NCBI GenBank assembly: GCA_039704465.1
Contig: JASFAU010000004.1
Span: forward strand, 1,178,001 to 1,242,000
Reading direction: 5' to 3'
Source of the DNA: Plasmodiophora brassicae
Lineage: Eukaryota > Endomyxa > Phytomyxea > Plasmodiophorida > Plasmodiophoridae
DNA: 64,000 nt
Shown here: piece by piece, positions 51,830-64,000 of the stretch
Position numbering within the stretch: the stretch's first letter is position 1
Layout: each line of letters starts with the position of its first letter
The notes under the pieces: model-generated
Told to the model about the DNA's origin: nothing
Database searches by the model: none
Seen by the model: the letters and a program-made list of their open reading frames with translations, nothing else
Translations under genes and position numbers: made by a program

Positions 51830-54158
51830 TTATATGATGCTTACCACTGCAACCTTCGCTCTGGGAATGACGTCCGCCGTGTTCCCTTCTTTGCCATTGC
51901 GCCCGTCGTGGCCTGAGTAGGCGTTCACAGTGGGTACCAACGGCATCTTCGCCTGCCTTTGAACACTGGGACGCTGCCCTTCATTGCGAAAGTCGTCGAA
52001 CAGATCGCTCCCAGGGCCACGGCCAGTGAATTCGGATGTGTCCCCGGACGTCCCGGATTCGACATCCGACTCGGTATCCTGCCACGGCGACGATGGTCGC
52101 ACTCGGCATCGGCTCTTCGACACGGGCACTGCCCCGGTACCATGGTGCAACATCTCCATCGTTCTGCTGGCCGGCTTTGCGTCCACGATCCCGGGGTGCC
52201 CTTCAACGTACGACAACGGACGACTGTCGCGTCGAAGCGGAGCGGCGGCATGGTCAAGGTTCAGCATCTTGGCGTTCGGTGGATCGCGGTACACGAGCCA
52301 GACGCGTGACGTCGTGGTGGCGATGTCCACCAGATGACGACGCTCCTTCGGGCGTTCCCGTTTACGAAGCTTCCCGGTGGCCTGGTCCCATACGCCCAGG
52401 ACGCCAGCGAGATCAGCGGACCACAGATCGCGACCCACAGGTCGGATCATGTAGACCCACTGGTCGTGCGCGTCCTCGTGTCGCTGGAGTAGGACGCCAT
52501 CCGCGCTGCGCCAGACGCAGATGGATCCGTCAGCGCTCGCTGTCCAAACGTGTTGCTGGGCGTTGCCACCCAGGCAGATCGACGTGACGGCGCCCTTGTG
52601 CCCGTTGCGGAGCAGGCCTTTATGTGCACCAGACGCGCTCCACACTCGGACGCCTTCCTCAGTGCCTGCCCAGAGGTGCCCCTCCCGGGACACCACCATG
52701 CACTTCACCCAGGTCATCCCGTTGCTGACCACCATCTTCGCCTGGCCCGTCATCGTCCGTTGCACGATCGACCTGCAACGAGTTGTTAGAAACGCGGGAT
52801 GGGTGGCGCCCTGCGATGGCCATGTCGTGTTACCAGTCGTCGCCGGCGGTCCACAGGACATCGCGCCCGGTGACACAACGCACGGCACCATGATGTGCTT
52901 GGAATGGGTCGCCGACCCGTGCCGACCCGTCACGCTTCCAGGCCTGCAGCGTGCCGTCCGACGACCCGATCCAGACCTTGCCGCCGCTGTCATCGTGGAA
53001 CATGCAGGTGATGATGGCCGCGCTCGACGGCTGCCGTTGCTGGTCGGGCCGGGTCCGGCAGCCGGCGATCAGCGTGCCCGTGGCCCGGTCGCGTACTTCG
53101 GCCCATCCGTTCTGCAGTGCGATCCAGACGAATTCATCAGCGATCAAGGCCGCTTTCGGGTTGCTCGGCAACTCGAACGTCTCCATCAGCGACAACGATT
53201 GGGTTTCTCGGATGACCTCGGTGGCCGTATCCTCCCGGTCGAAGTCGTGAATCGTGTCCTTATCGCCGAACGCGTCTGGCGCCAAAGGGTGATCCGATCG
53301 TCCGCCCTTCGCCGTCTTCTTTCCGCTGGAGCGTTTCGCCGAGATGGATGTGACGTTTTCGGCCGCCTTAGCAGCAATGTCAGACGCAGTTCGAGTCGTC
53401 ATCTTCGCTGAGGCCCCGTGTGCCAGCGTCGGACGACGATTGCCATTAGAGATGGACGATTGTGATGATGGAGGCTGTTGTGGAGACGCACCCAGCGACT
53501 CGCCAGAGACTGCTGGTGCCCTCTTCGAGAGCGTTGTGCGAACTCGCGTTCTCCGGTATGGTTTCGGTACGGCTAGCGTTATCGCCGTATCGGATTGCCC
53601 TTGCTGTCGTGAGGCAGGGTACTGGTTTGTCGTCGCCGCTGCAGGTGGATGGCCACGATGGATCCGGTTTCCAGTCGCGTTCCTAGGCGGATTTGGCCTC
53701 GGGGCGCTCAGCAGAGATGTTGCCGATGCGCACGAAGCGACTGGCCTTGCAGCCGCTACTTGATTGGGGTCACCCAGAGCATGTGATGGTTTTCGTGTCG
53801 GCGCTTTCGTCACGTTCCTTCGAATGGTTCCCGTCGTGAAGGGCGACGACCCCTTCGGGACTGGAGGGTGTGCCGGTGACGCGTCATTGACGTGGAACAA
53901 GGGCGACGCGCCCCGCGATCGTTTTTCAGATGCTGGTGCCGTCTCCGCCCGTGCGACTGGATCGGATGGAGTAATGGACAGTGTGAAATGGCGTCCAGCG
54001 ACGCCGTCACTGGAACAACTCGATGAGCCTTGGGAGGAGGTACGCCGACGGCACGGTTGTCCCTTGGCGGCGGCAGGCCGCTGAGGTCCCAGTGCGCTGC
54101 GCGATGGTGGTGGTCTTTCCTGGGAGGTTGACGCACCAGGTCCGGCACCCGGCTTCAT
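51830..54158 (-). CDS. WD40 beta-propeller protein with long disordered N terminus
   Basis: Two exons (54158-52834 and 52772-51830) join across a 61-base intron to give 755 residues; the junction forms LWTAGDDWSIVQRTM. The first 270 residues are Ser/Pro/Arg-rich and disordered. From about residue 320 a propeller begins: FVWIALQNGWAEVRDRATG, KVWIGSSDGTLQAWKRDGS, HLWAGTEEGVRVWSASG, HVWTASADGSICVWRSADG, DLWSADLAGVLGVWDQATG. Blades follow the HLWAG-type pattern rather than GH-WD, as in PI-phosphatase-type and Dictyostelium propellers. A C-terminal acidic Ser-rich tail follows (TESDVESGTSGDTSEF). It is probably a scaffold; its partners are unknown. Confidence 0.8.
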
Positions 54159-54477
54159 CCAACGTCAGCGACGCTCCCCAGTATACGATCGCACCATAGA
54201 ATTAATATACGACTGCCGCCCTAACCGTACCGGTGGATCGCCACAGCCAGCCATCACGCAGCAAACCTTCCGAATTGTCGTCACCTTGCAGACGGCGAGC
54301 CCGTTCCGTATTGGGTTCACCGGTGCCATCGAACGAGCTCCGACCCTTGAATTAGCTGTGGCTATTTGGTTGAACACACGCGAATTAACGTTCCCCGAAG
54401 CGGTTCCCGCGACGCTTCGCAGGAACTTGGAGCGCAATCCGTCGCGGCGGGCCTGGCAGTGGCACTGGCAGGGTCCG

Positions 54478-54976
54478 ATGGCGTCGCCGTCCGGCCTGCT
54501 GCTGCTGAAACAGTCGACCGTGCGCCTGTACCGGTGCATCTTGACGCTGCACCGGCGGATGCTGCCCTGGGAGGTGCGCAACCTGATGGACAAGCAGGTC
54601 AGGTATCTGTTCCGGGAGCATTGGCGCAAGAAGGAGCACGTCCTGCGGGAATTCATCGCCGAATGGGGTATCGGAGAGGCACTGCCCCGCTGCAAACGGT
54701 CGTTCTAAGGTCGTCACTCTCGTCAGATTCGTATTATACTGACCTGAGGAGGTTCGACTTTGGGGTGCGACTTGGTCCCGACCTTCCGTCCCCGTACAAA
54801 GAGGTATGCCGACGCCCCGTTTGCTGAGTGGCAAGACATAACCTCGACGACAGATTGTTCAGAAAAGGCTAGACGCGCGTGATGCACGGCTAAAGGCGGA
54901 AGCTAAGGACTTGGACCCCGCTGAGGACGACAAGGAACGTCGGCGACGGCGGCGACCACCGTCACGCTCGTTATGA
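54478..54976 (+). CDS. LYR-motif protein, SDHAF3/ACN9-like
   Basis: Three exons (54478-54698, 54749-54803, 54863-54976) give 129 residues, close to the family length. The first exon has the LYR motif (STVRLYRCILTLHRRMLPWE) and RNLMDKQVRYLFREHWRKK with FIAEW, in the order seen in ACN9/SDHAF3. The introns join PRCKR to RFDFGVRLGPDLPSPYKE and then to KRLDARDARLKAEA. LYR proteins work in mitochondria; SDHAF3 protects the iron-sulphur subunit of succinate dehydrogenase during assembly. The basic end (RRRRRRPPSRSL) is not typical. A mitoribosome or complex I LYR protein is the alternative. Confidence 0.72.
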
Positions 54977-55020
54977 GCGATAGTGCGAGTAAATCAGCCC
55001 GTTGGATCTTTAATGAACGT

Positions 55021-55386
55021 TTAAGCGATGCAGGCGGCAGCGACCAGGGCAATGGCACCGAGGATCATCTCGTTCGGTGTTCCGTAAAGGATAGCAGTCG
55101 AAGTCGTCTGCGATCCGCACGTGGTGACGTTCTTCAGGGTCGTCACGTTGTTCGCGTCCGTTACATTCTTCAGCTCGACGACACAGTTCGCGGACACGTT
55201 CCCAGAGGCAGAGCCCGACACCGATCCGCCCCCTGTCAATGTCTGACCAGCTTGTCCGGATACGTCGGGGCTAGAAGATCCAGATACCGAGCCGCTTTCA
55301 GCATTATCGTTGCTCTCGTAATTATCGGCAGCGATGCAGCTGAATGTGCTGGCGAGGATGACGATGGCGATAAGGAGGCGCAGCAT
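55021..55386 (-). CDS. Small GPI-anchored Ser/Gly-rich glycoprotein
   Basis: One exon from ATG 55386 gives 121 residues; the frame extends upstream, but this ATG begins a good signal peptide (MLRLLIAIVILASTFSCIAA). The mature part is Ser/Gly-rich (SGSVSGSSSPDVSGQAGQ). It has four N-glycosylation sequons (NVS, then three NVT) around ELKNVTDANNVTTLKNVTTC. Two Cys may pair. The hydrophobic end MILGAIALVAAACIA after small residues is a GPI signal. No family was recognised. It converges with the SDHAF3-like gene, with 44 bases between stops. Confidence 0.72.
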   Translation of the reverse strand: MLRLLIAIVILASTFSCIAADNYESNDNAESGSVSGSSSPDVSGQAGQTLTGGGSVSGSASGNVSANCVVELKNVTDANNVTTLKNVTTCGSQTTSTAILYGTPNEMILGAIALVAAACIA

Positions 55387-55647
55387 ATCTGTGAGAGGCG
55401 CTGGATCGGGGGCTACGACTCGTTCGATGGATAAGAAGTCCTTATCCTCGACTGGAATTCTATATGACGAAGCGCCACCCTTCGGTTGACTCGAACGCTG
55501 GCTACTCACGCTGGCGTCAACTTGGGTGCCCCTGATGAGTCAACTGATCCCATGTTACCAGGATGCAGGTCAAAAGGTCCAGCAACTTGACAATACACAG
55601 GCAGGGTTTATGATTGACGGGCGCGTCGTTCGCCCATGTGGGCGAAG

Positions 55648-57377
<1,730 letters not shown>

Positions 57378-57556
57378 CGCTGCGCAGTCCGGTGGACTGC
57401 CGAGTCGTCTGTCAACGGGTTTCCCCCCACCGGCCCACGGGGCTGTCGTCTACAGGGTCCGCCGCCCTCGGCCTTATGTTACGGCGGCCCGACTGCTACA
57501 TGTTCCGGCCGCTCCGAGTGCGGTTCCCCTGATCCGACAAGCTCCGATCCGGTCCA

Positions 57557-60064
57557 ATGGCGAGCGGCACCGGCGGCAACGGGGACGGGGAGCGCCTGAT
57601 GGACCAGGTGCTGGACGCGCTGTGGCTGCAGGGCGACGAAAGGGAGGAGGTCGTCGCGGCGATCCGCGGGACGCCAGAGTACCGGGCCGTGTTGGCGCGA
57701 TCGGGTTCGGAGCGTAATGATCAGCAGAGGGCTGCTGAGCGGATACGGGAGGTGCTGTCTCCGATCGTGAGGCAGGTCCACGGGATGAGCCCGACGTCCA
57801 GGCTCGTACGGGTATGTACTGCGCTGGCCCAGCACAACATCTGGGTCACCGACGACGGGTTCCGGGACATTGAATCCAAGTTGCTGCAAGACAGAGAGGC
57901 CGACACCGAGGCACCCTTGGTGCAACACGCGAGGGCGCAGAGCGCCAGGAGATTCGTCGCTGTTGAGACCCTGCGGCTGCTGATGCCTTTGTCGAGACAG
58001 GCGACTGAGCTATGCGCCAGACGATTGTCGGATGACCTACCGCTCGACTTCTCCGTCATGTGGGCTGATGCCGTCTGGCGCGTCGTACCGCACCTCGCCA
58101 AGGCGTACGGGTCCCGCGCCCGGCCATCGCGCTTTGCTGAGCACGTTCGACGCCACGGTTTGCTTGCCATGGCGTATCGCGCCTTACAAAGAAGCCCTGT
58201 ATATCGTCGGCATCGTTGTGGACTTGCGCTGAGCACCTCTGACCGTTTGCCACAGGACGTAATGCACCGAAAGCGACAGGAGTGCACGCGTGGGATAACG
58301 TTACGACATCGGTTGTGCACCGCAGCGCATGCGGTTGTTCTCATTACAGAATGTGGCGCCAGCGTCACCGACCGTGATGCCCGGTGGAACACGGCGCTCC
58401 ACACGATCTGCGAGAACGCCACACGAGGCCCGCCCGATCTTCACCTCATCACGGTCCTGCTCGCGACCGGGTGTCCCGTCGACGCGGTTAATGACAACGG
58501 GTGGACACCGCTGGCGGTTGCCTGCTTTGCGAACGCGTCTCCGATCGTCGTCCTTGGCCTGCTGCAATTCGGAGCGTCACCGAACGCTCGTGACAGCTTT
58601 GGCCAGACACCCGTCCACCATGCGGTCGCCTCCGGGAGGAACCCGCACGTCGTTGCCATGCTGTACCGGCATGGCGCTGACCTGAACGCGAAGGACGACA
58701 ATGGTCAGACGCCGATGCATCTAGCGGGCGCGTATGGGCACACGTCGATGGGCAAGGTGCTGATCAGACTCGGCGCTCGCCTCGATGTTTATGACAGCGA
58801 TGCGCGCACGCCCCTTGAGTACGCGTCCCAGACCAGCCCTGAACTGACCCGAATCTGGTTGCCGCATAGCATCCGCCAGAGGCAGCGAAGAGGCATCCCT
58901 GTAGAAACCTGTGCCAGCTTGAGCCTGTCGGAGCTGTTGCCGGCCAGAGGGATGCCAGCTCGGCATATCGACCTAAGCAACCTGCAGATGAGGTACCTGG
59001 TTGGGGAGATAACGTGCGCACACCCATTGGCATCAATGGACCTTCGAGGGAATCCGATGCAAAGCGTTCCCTGGCTGCCCTGGTGGTTGTTCAGCGGCGA
59101 AGACGTCGTCCAGTATCGCAGCGCCCGAGCGCTGTCGCACATCCTGGTGGCGATCATCACCTGCCTGTTTACTGTCGACTTGCTGGTGATTCGTAGTGGG
59201 AACGCCCAGTGGCAACCGCTGGGCCTGGACCTATTCGACACGTGCGCCGCTCTGTTCTATCTTGTTGCCGCCTCGTCGGTAATGCTCGGCCTGAACTGCA
59301 ACGCTTTCTGGAACCGGCGAGACCTTGTGAAGAAGGCTCGTAGCAGGAAGGTGGCCGTTCAGAAAGTCACCCCTAAGGCCACTGCCATCACAATGGCGAT
59401 CATGGCGATCGAGTCGCTTCAAGTTGTTTCGTTGCTGCTGACGAACGGGAACTGGACGCTCCTTCCAACTGTCTTGTTGCTGCCCCTTCGACCATTCCTG
59501 TTTGGGGTGCCGGTGGCATTCACGATCGTCCTTCTTGTTCGCGGACTGCTGGAGGTTCGAGTCGTATGTCGACAGGCATCACGTGCTGATCAGTGGCTGT
59601 ACTGGTGCTCCCACGTTCTAACGTTGCCGTTATCGTACCATCTGTTTCTCCAGACAGCATGCACCGCCGGCATGTACGGAGACGTAGATCATCCATGCGT
59701 GTCGACGCCAGAACTGCTTGTCGTGGTTGCATTCGGCATGTTTGGCATGCTGCTGCTGTATCCCATCATGGTATTGGGACCGCCGTTCTGGCAGGAATCG
59801 GCGCCAGGGTTCCCTCGAGTTCCCCCACTAGCGCTATCGTGCACCAATCACCTCAAGGCGTGCATGGCGGCCTCTGCCGCAATCCTGTGGCGACCATCGC
59901 AACGAAAGATCCTGTCCGTCGTCATCATCCTTGCCTGCACGGTCTTCATCATCGCCACGGCCAGACAGCTGTTCACTCGCATCGACCTCGCGATGGCGCT
60001 ATGGCGCCTGGGAACAATAGCGATCGCTCCCATCGTCATGGCAGGCCTTACCTTGACGCTGTAA
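57557..60064 (+). CDS. Ankyrin-repeat multi-pass membrane protein
   Basis: A long open frame gives 835 residues. Residues 1-230 are helical (MDQVLDALWLQGDEREEVVA). Five or so ankyrin repeats lie at 265-420, for example NTALHTICENATRGPPDLHL, NGWTPLAVACFANASPIVVL, FGQTPVHHAVASGRNPHVVA and NGQTPMHLAGAYGHTSMGKV. After a leucine-rich link (HIDLSNLQMRYLV) come eight or so membrane spans from ILVAIITCLFTVDLLVI to IAIAPIVMAGLTLTL. The ankyrin-then-TM order recalls TRPA-type channels, but the TRP box and pore-loop signatures were not seen. Other ankyrin-TM families (plant ACD6-like) fit equally well. Small in-frame introns cannot be excluded. Confidence 0.7.
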   Translation: MASGTGGNGDGERLMDQVLDALWLQGDEREEVVAAIRGTPEYRAVLARSGSERNDQQRAAERIREVLSPIVRQVHGMSPTSRLVRVCTALAQHNIWVTDDGFRDIESKLLQDREADTEAPLVQHARAQSARRFVAVETLRLLMPLSRQATELCARRLSDDLPLDFSVMWADAVWRVVPHLAKAYGSRARPSRFAEHVRRHGLLAMAYRALQRSPVYRRHRCGLALSTSDRLPQDVMHRKRQECTRGITLRHRLCTAAHAVVLITECGASVTDRDARWNTALHTICENATRGPPDLHLITVLLATGCPVDAVNDNGWTPLAVACFANASPIVVLGLLQFGASPNARDSFGQTPVHHAVASGRNPHVVAMLYRHGADLNAKDDNGQTPMHLAGAYGHTSMGKVLIRLGARLDVYDSDARTPLEYASQTSPELTRIWLPHSIRQRQRRGIPVETCASLSLSELLPARGMPARHIDLSNLQMRYLVGEITCAHPLASMDLRGNPMQSVPWLPWWLFSGEDVVQYRSARALSHILVAIITCLFTVDLLVIRSGNAQWQPLGLDLFDTCAALFYLVAASSVMLGLNCNAFWNRRDLVKKARSRKVAVQKVTPKATAITMAIMAIESLQVVSLLLTNGNWTLLPTVLLLPLRPFLFGVPVAFTIVLLVRGLLEVRVVCRQASRADQWLYWCSHVLTLPLSYHLFLQTACTAGMYGDVDHPCVSTPELLVVVAFGMFGMLLLYPIMVLGPPFWQESAPGFPRVPPLALSCTNHLKACMAASAAILWRPSQRKILSVVIILACTVFIIATARQLFTRIDLAMALWRLGTIAIAPIVMAGLTLTL

Positions 60065-60324
60065 ACCTATTTACACCGTCCGTAGCAACGTGTGCCCCCA
60101 GTCTCGCAGGATCCGCCCGCAGACGGACAGGGTAGGAATGTGTCGCCGAACCTTCAGTCGGCGACAGCAGTTGGTGGTAGGTACCTGAATCGGTGCCGAA
60201 AAAAGAACGACGCCGCACTGTGACAGCGGGGGACGGCCGACGGCGGACGGCAGCACCACACGGCACACGGGGCGCGGCACCGGCGCTGACTTGAGTGGTC
60301 ATTCGTCATTTTGTTCGTCGGCCC

Positions 60325-61326
60325 ATGAGCGACGACAGCGGCAGCGTCGGCGAGTGCGCTTGTGACGACTGCGGCAGCGACTACGAGGTCGGCGATGACC
60401 GGTTCCCGGTCGCTGAGGTCGGCCAGAGCGAGGCGATGATGCCGCCGCCTGCGTTGCGACCGTCGGCGGGCGGGTCGTGCAACACGGGGCCCAAGGGCGT
60501 GATGGCCGACTACCGGGCCGCACAGCTGAAGATGCGGGCCGCTAGGTTTCAGAAGGAAGCGGAATTCGAGAGGCTTCTGGAGCGCATGGCGGTTGGCGAC
60601 CCGGTGGACTTCGTCCCCGAAAGCGGCGACGTACAGCCGAACGTCGTCAGCGGGGACGCGGATGATGATGACAATGCTGAACTCGAAGCGATTCGTCGAC
60701 GTCGGCTGAACCAGTTGAAGTCGAACCTGCCCGTATTCGGCAAGTTGGCAGAGGTCACGCCAAGGAATTTCATATCCTTCGTCGAAGACGTTGACAAGCG
60801 CACGGTTGTTCTAATTGCTATGTATAAGCCGGTACGCGATAATCGTATGCGTCCGCTCCGTTCGTTTACGGTAGTTGACGGGGCGGCCGCCTTGCAGGAA
60901 GTCAGAGGCTGTGCGAGATTGAACTTATCGCTTGCGGCACTTGCAAAGAAATTCACTCGTGTCCGGTTCGGCCGCATGGTCATCTCCGACGCCGTCCCCG
61001 GATTCGACAGGTCGGCATCCCATTGCTTCATCTACCCATCCATCCTGTCTGACCCTCTCCTGACCACAGCGCAGGCCTACCTGCCCTTGTAGCATATCGC
61101 GGCGGTGAGCGAACGCATTCCTTCGTCCCCCTCACCGGCTGGACCGGCGAGCACTACACCGATCGCGACCTCGTCCTGCTCCTCTGCCGGTAAGACCCTG
61201 TGTTCCTCCCGTCCGCCGCCGGCTCACCCGCGCTTTTCCAGGCAGAAACTCCTGTCCGAAGAGTCGCTCGCCAGTGCCGGCTACGACGATGACGTCTCTG
61301 ACAGCAACTCCAACAACGATTCGTAA
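60325..61326 (+). CDS. Phosducin-like protein
   Basis: Four exons (60325-60831, 60898-61010, 61070-61189, 61242-61326) give 274 residues. The first intron is 66 bases with no stop, so the raw frame hides it. The G-beta-gamma-binding helix region starts NTGPKGVMADYRAAQLKM, the family's hallmark GPKGV sequence. The thioredoxin-like domain follows: FGKLAEVTPRNFISFVEDVD, VLIAMYKP spliced to EVRGCARLNLSLAALAKKF, VRFGRMVISDAVPGFDS spliced to AGLPALVAYRGG, and SFVPLTGWTGEHYTDRDL. The tail is acidic and Ser-rich (GYDDDVSDSNSNNDS), a lik­ely CK2 target region. Phosducin-like proteins act with CCT to fold G-beta subunits. It fits with the 7TM-RGS receptor in the same window. Confidence 0.92.
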
Positions 61327-61599
61327 AACTAACAGCGTTCGACTTGTTACCGTGCTGAAGCCCTAGTCCTACAGTACATTTGTGTAAATGGGCGTCCTGC
61401 TGGGCTGCGGGGCACGAACACTGGACACGATACTCAGTTACACCGCTGGTGGAGCAGCCCTAATTATGAGCGTCTGGTCGGACTCGGCTCATCAACAAAC
61501 ACCTGTGTCAAGCGACGCGGCCACTCCATACGGGGCCTGTTCGTTTTATCATAGGACCAGGAATGCAGGAAGCAAACACCCTGCAGACGCGTTTCATTT

Positions 61600-62290
61600 A
61601 CGCCTGCACTTGACACTTGACAGGTTTGCGCTGAGGGTTCACGACCTCTTGCGGGCGCTTGTACGGCTTGCGTTCAGGGTTAACAGGCAACCCGATGCTC
61701 CTAACGTGACATCGCAAAGAATTTGACAAACGCCAGACTCCTGCAGAGCCTTCGGCGACGTCGTCAGCGACGCCTTGCTGTTCCGAAATGGCCTTGACAA
61801 CGAGGTCTTCCGCGGCTTTGAAGAAGCGATAACAGCTGGCTTGTCAATCCCGGAAATCGTCGCTTCTGGCAGGCTTCGGCGGCAACGACATTCCGGGCGG
61901 TTCCCAGGCAGTACTGTACTGACGGACCCAGAACAGCGCATCGTAGATGGCTTCCAAGACGTCCCGCTGCTGGATGTGTCACTCGTCTGCCGGTGCTGGC
62001 AGCATCTTCTCCGCCGTCGGATAAACTTGAAAGTCACCGGCCAGCACGTGCCTCGTTGTGCAGGCTTACAAAAACACAGCGAGGGCAGGCATCGCTGGTC
62101 ACCCGATTTCGAAGGTGGCCCCAACGGCAGGCGACGTGTCAAGTGCGGTCGGCAGCCAGAGCAGCATTGTCCATTTCGCCGCGCCCGAATTAGAATTGGC
62201 GAGGCCGGAAATCCGATTTTACTCCGCCGGCCGACCTGTTGTTACGAGACGCGACCGGAGCTCGCCGCCGTCAGGGAGACCTGTCGCCCC
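61600..62290 (-). CDS. Unresolved spliced gene, minus strand
   Basis: Several minus-strand pieces look like exons: VYPTAEKMLPAPADE, RDVLEAIYDALFWV joined across a GTCAGT-CAAG intron to CYRFFKAAEDLVVKAISEQ, then DDVAEGSAGVWRLSNSL and a basic RKPYKRPQEVVNPQRKP. A possible start MDNAALAADR lies near 62170. I could not chain all the pieces, and the plus-strand frame is open across 61775-62290 as well. The helical content is high; the family is not recognised. It is divergent from the next gene. Confidence 0.35.
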
Positions 62291-63994
62291 ATGAGCTTCG
62301 ATGCGTCGACCGGGCGGTCGCCGGCGCAGCGATCGCTGAGCAAGAAGGGCCTGAAGCTGCTGGGCGTTTCCGCCCGCGCCCTGATCAACAAGATCCTGGA
62401 TGGGGCGACGCAGGGCGGCCTGGACCGCGACGAGCTGTTCCTGTTCTGGAGGGACCTGTCCGGCAACGACAGCGCCGCTGACAGCACAGAGTACCTGCAA
62501 TTGTGTGTTGCCAGCATGCAGGAGGCGATCGACGGCAGGAGGGTGCTCGGGTTCCCCTGGCACGCCTTGGTGAACACGATCTCGTTCATCGCGTTGCGCT
62601 TGCCGATTCGGAAGAACGCGCCCAGCCTGCGGGCGACGCTGCAAGACATCAAGACGTCACGTTTGGATCGCGGTGTGTTCTCCGCTGCCGACGAGGTCCT
62701 GCGAACCGTCCACAAGCGTCTTGTCGAGAACGAGCTGGCGCTGGACACGCTTCTCATCCAAATGTCGACGCTGTATTCCGCCCAGGAGCTCACCGTCCTG
62801 ACCGACTACCTGCACTTTCCGTCGCTTGATGGGAGCAAAGTCGTCGGCGGCGAACTGGGCTTCGTCTACTTCTACGTTCGGTACGGTTGCTGTCCCGAAA
62901 CCTGGTTTCCGGCTGTGCGGCCTGACGCTACCTGCTTGTAGGGATTTGGCATTGGCAAACAGTCGAATATGCGCTGACGTTCTCGACAAGACGATGAACA
63001 TGTTTCTGACGCTGCCGCAGACACTGAAGCTGAGCCCGATGCTGGCTGAAACGAAGTTGCTCTCGTTCTTGCATCTCGTTTCGGTACGCCCGTACATCCC
63101 TGCTTGGACATGACGTGGTCTGACGACCTTGACACGCAGGAGCTTGTTGTCAGGCGACCTCTGTGCGCTAACACTGTTCGCGAGAGAGCATTGAAAATCA
63201 TGCGCCCGTTCCTGATGTGGCCGTCCCCGTTCAGCAATCGCGTCCAACAGGTGATGTTTCAGATCCAACAGGAATCAATGTGCACTGGGGTCAACATGAT
63301 CGACCGCGTCATCGAGGAGTCGAGATCTGCGATCCTGCCGCTGCCAGATGCCGCTCAGTCTGACAACGCCGATCGTTCCTCGGAGCAGACATCGTCCGAG
63401 CGACGTTCCACACCGATCTTCTATATGCTCGACGGGGCGTCTCTCCCTTGCAGCTACGCGTACCAGATCATGTCGCTGGCAGATTTCGACACTGAAGACA
63501 AGGTGATTCCTCACAGACACTGCAGCCCGAGTGTGAGCCTAACGTCTTTCGCAACAGGCGCAACGGTTCGACAAGCTACAGCAGGAGCTGCCCAACAAGG
63601 ACAAGGCATTCTTCATCCTGTTTCTGTTTCGGGTGTATCTGCAGGTGGAGCCCATTGACATTGAGGCTCTGCGCTGGTGCCCAAGTGATCTCCTGCACAA
63701 CGCGTTCTATGAGGCGGTGTCAACGGCTCGTGACGTTCGTGACTGATTCGGATTGCCTCGTGCCACGTATCTAAGCCTTGTGTCTCCTAGGCAACAATGG
63801 TGTTGCCGTCGGACAGCCGATCCGTTATCGTCTCCCGCCTAGCCCCAATACAGGAGTATCTGCGTTCCCAGCTTCAAGAGCCTGTCGCTGATTACCCTCC
63901 GCACTTCGACAACGAGCTTGTGTCCATTGACGATGATTTCTATCCCGAATCCCCAACGTTCACCCACATCGCCTGCGTAGACTCGCTATGGTAG
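62291..63994 (+). CDS. Helical protein of unknown family
   Basis: Several exons chain in frame: 62291-62880, 62942-63077, about 63132-63501, 63557-63639 region and a last exon from about 63790 to the stop at 63992-63994. The protein of about 470 residues starts MSFDASTGRSPAQRSLSKKG and is mostly helical: FPWHALVNTISFIALRLP, LALDTLLIQMSTLYSAQELT, KTMNMFLTLPQTLKLSPML, ALKIMRPFLMWPSPFSN, KAFFILFLFRVYLQVEPID. The end reads FDNELVSIDDDFYPESPTF. The helical-repeat texture with a FLMWPSPF segment distantly recalls PI3K gamma adaptor (p101/p84) proteins, but I would not name it so. The last two junctions are less certain. Confidence 0.5.
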
Positions 63995-64000
63995 GCGCCT

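Noticed and set aside
62291..63994. Naming the last gene a PI3K p101/p84 adaptor
   Set aside because: The resemblance is a vague helical texture around one segment, and no defining motif could be pointed to.

Overview
The window is nuclear DNA of a GC-rich, compact, intron-rich eukaryote. Genes lie close together on both strands. Most are split by 45-68 base GT-AG introns, and I rebuilt many coding sequences by joining frames at such introns. No operons, Shine-Dalgarno signals, tRNA or rRNA genes were seen. Lineage evidence: a fused DHFR-thymidylate synthase (typical of bikont protists and plants), flagellum-type proteins (FBF1-like, NEK kinase, a dynein-type thioredoxin), a 7TM-RGS receptor and a secreted protein with two chitin-binding (CBM18) domains. 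Together they suggest a flagellated protist, possibly a plasmodiophorid-like rhizarian. That assignment is inference from gene content only.

Layout. 0-9 kb: coiled-coil protein with an RFxV motif, type IIC P-type ATPase, NAC beta (BTF3), FBF1-like coiled-coil protein. 9-15 kb: sugar-nucleotide-transporter-like membrane protein, threonine dehydratase with ACT domain (about 14 introns), NEK kinase. 15-21.4 kb: TTC14-like S1/TPR protein, SCFD2-like Sec1/Munc18 protein, a poorly resolved stretch, and an ER thioredoxin with a KKND tail. 21.5-28.3 kb: novel proline-rich protein, ACBD6-like protein, coiled-coil protein, PX-BAR sorting nexin, orphan membrane protein, CDCA7-type zinc finger. 28.3-33.7 kb: accessory-looking region with a QSY-repeat GPI protein, a long inverted repeat of about 1 kb and a two-CBM18 secreted protein. 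33.9-43 kb: 7TM-RGS receptor, mitochondrial AAA ATPase, SKP1, a possible FAM193-like protein, XPB helicase. 43.3-45.3 kb: possible OB-fold gene and a decayed Helitron. 45.4-51.8 kb: thioredoxin-domain protein, three surface or membrane proteins, SIW14-type phosphatase, MIC19-like CHCH protein, Cys-form SELENOF, coiled-coil protein. 51.8-64 kb: WD40 protein, SDHAF3-like LYR protein, GPI protein, DHFR-TS, ankyrin-TM protein, phosducin-like protein, and two genes I do not recognise.

The genes do not form one pathway. Recurrent themes are flagellum and centriole (FBF1, NEK, thioredoxin-dynein type), secretory pathway (SCFD2, TMX, SELENOF, sorting nexin, transporter), G-protein signalling (7TM-RGS, phosducin-like), mitochondria (SDHAF3, MIC19-like, AAA ATPase, threonine dehydratase) and secreted or GPI-anchored surface proteins. 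Many genes are in divergent pairs with 30-320 bp between starts, so shared promoters are likely.
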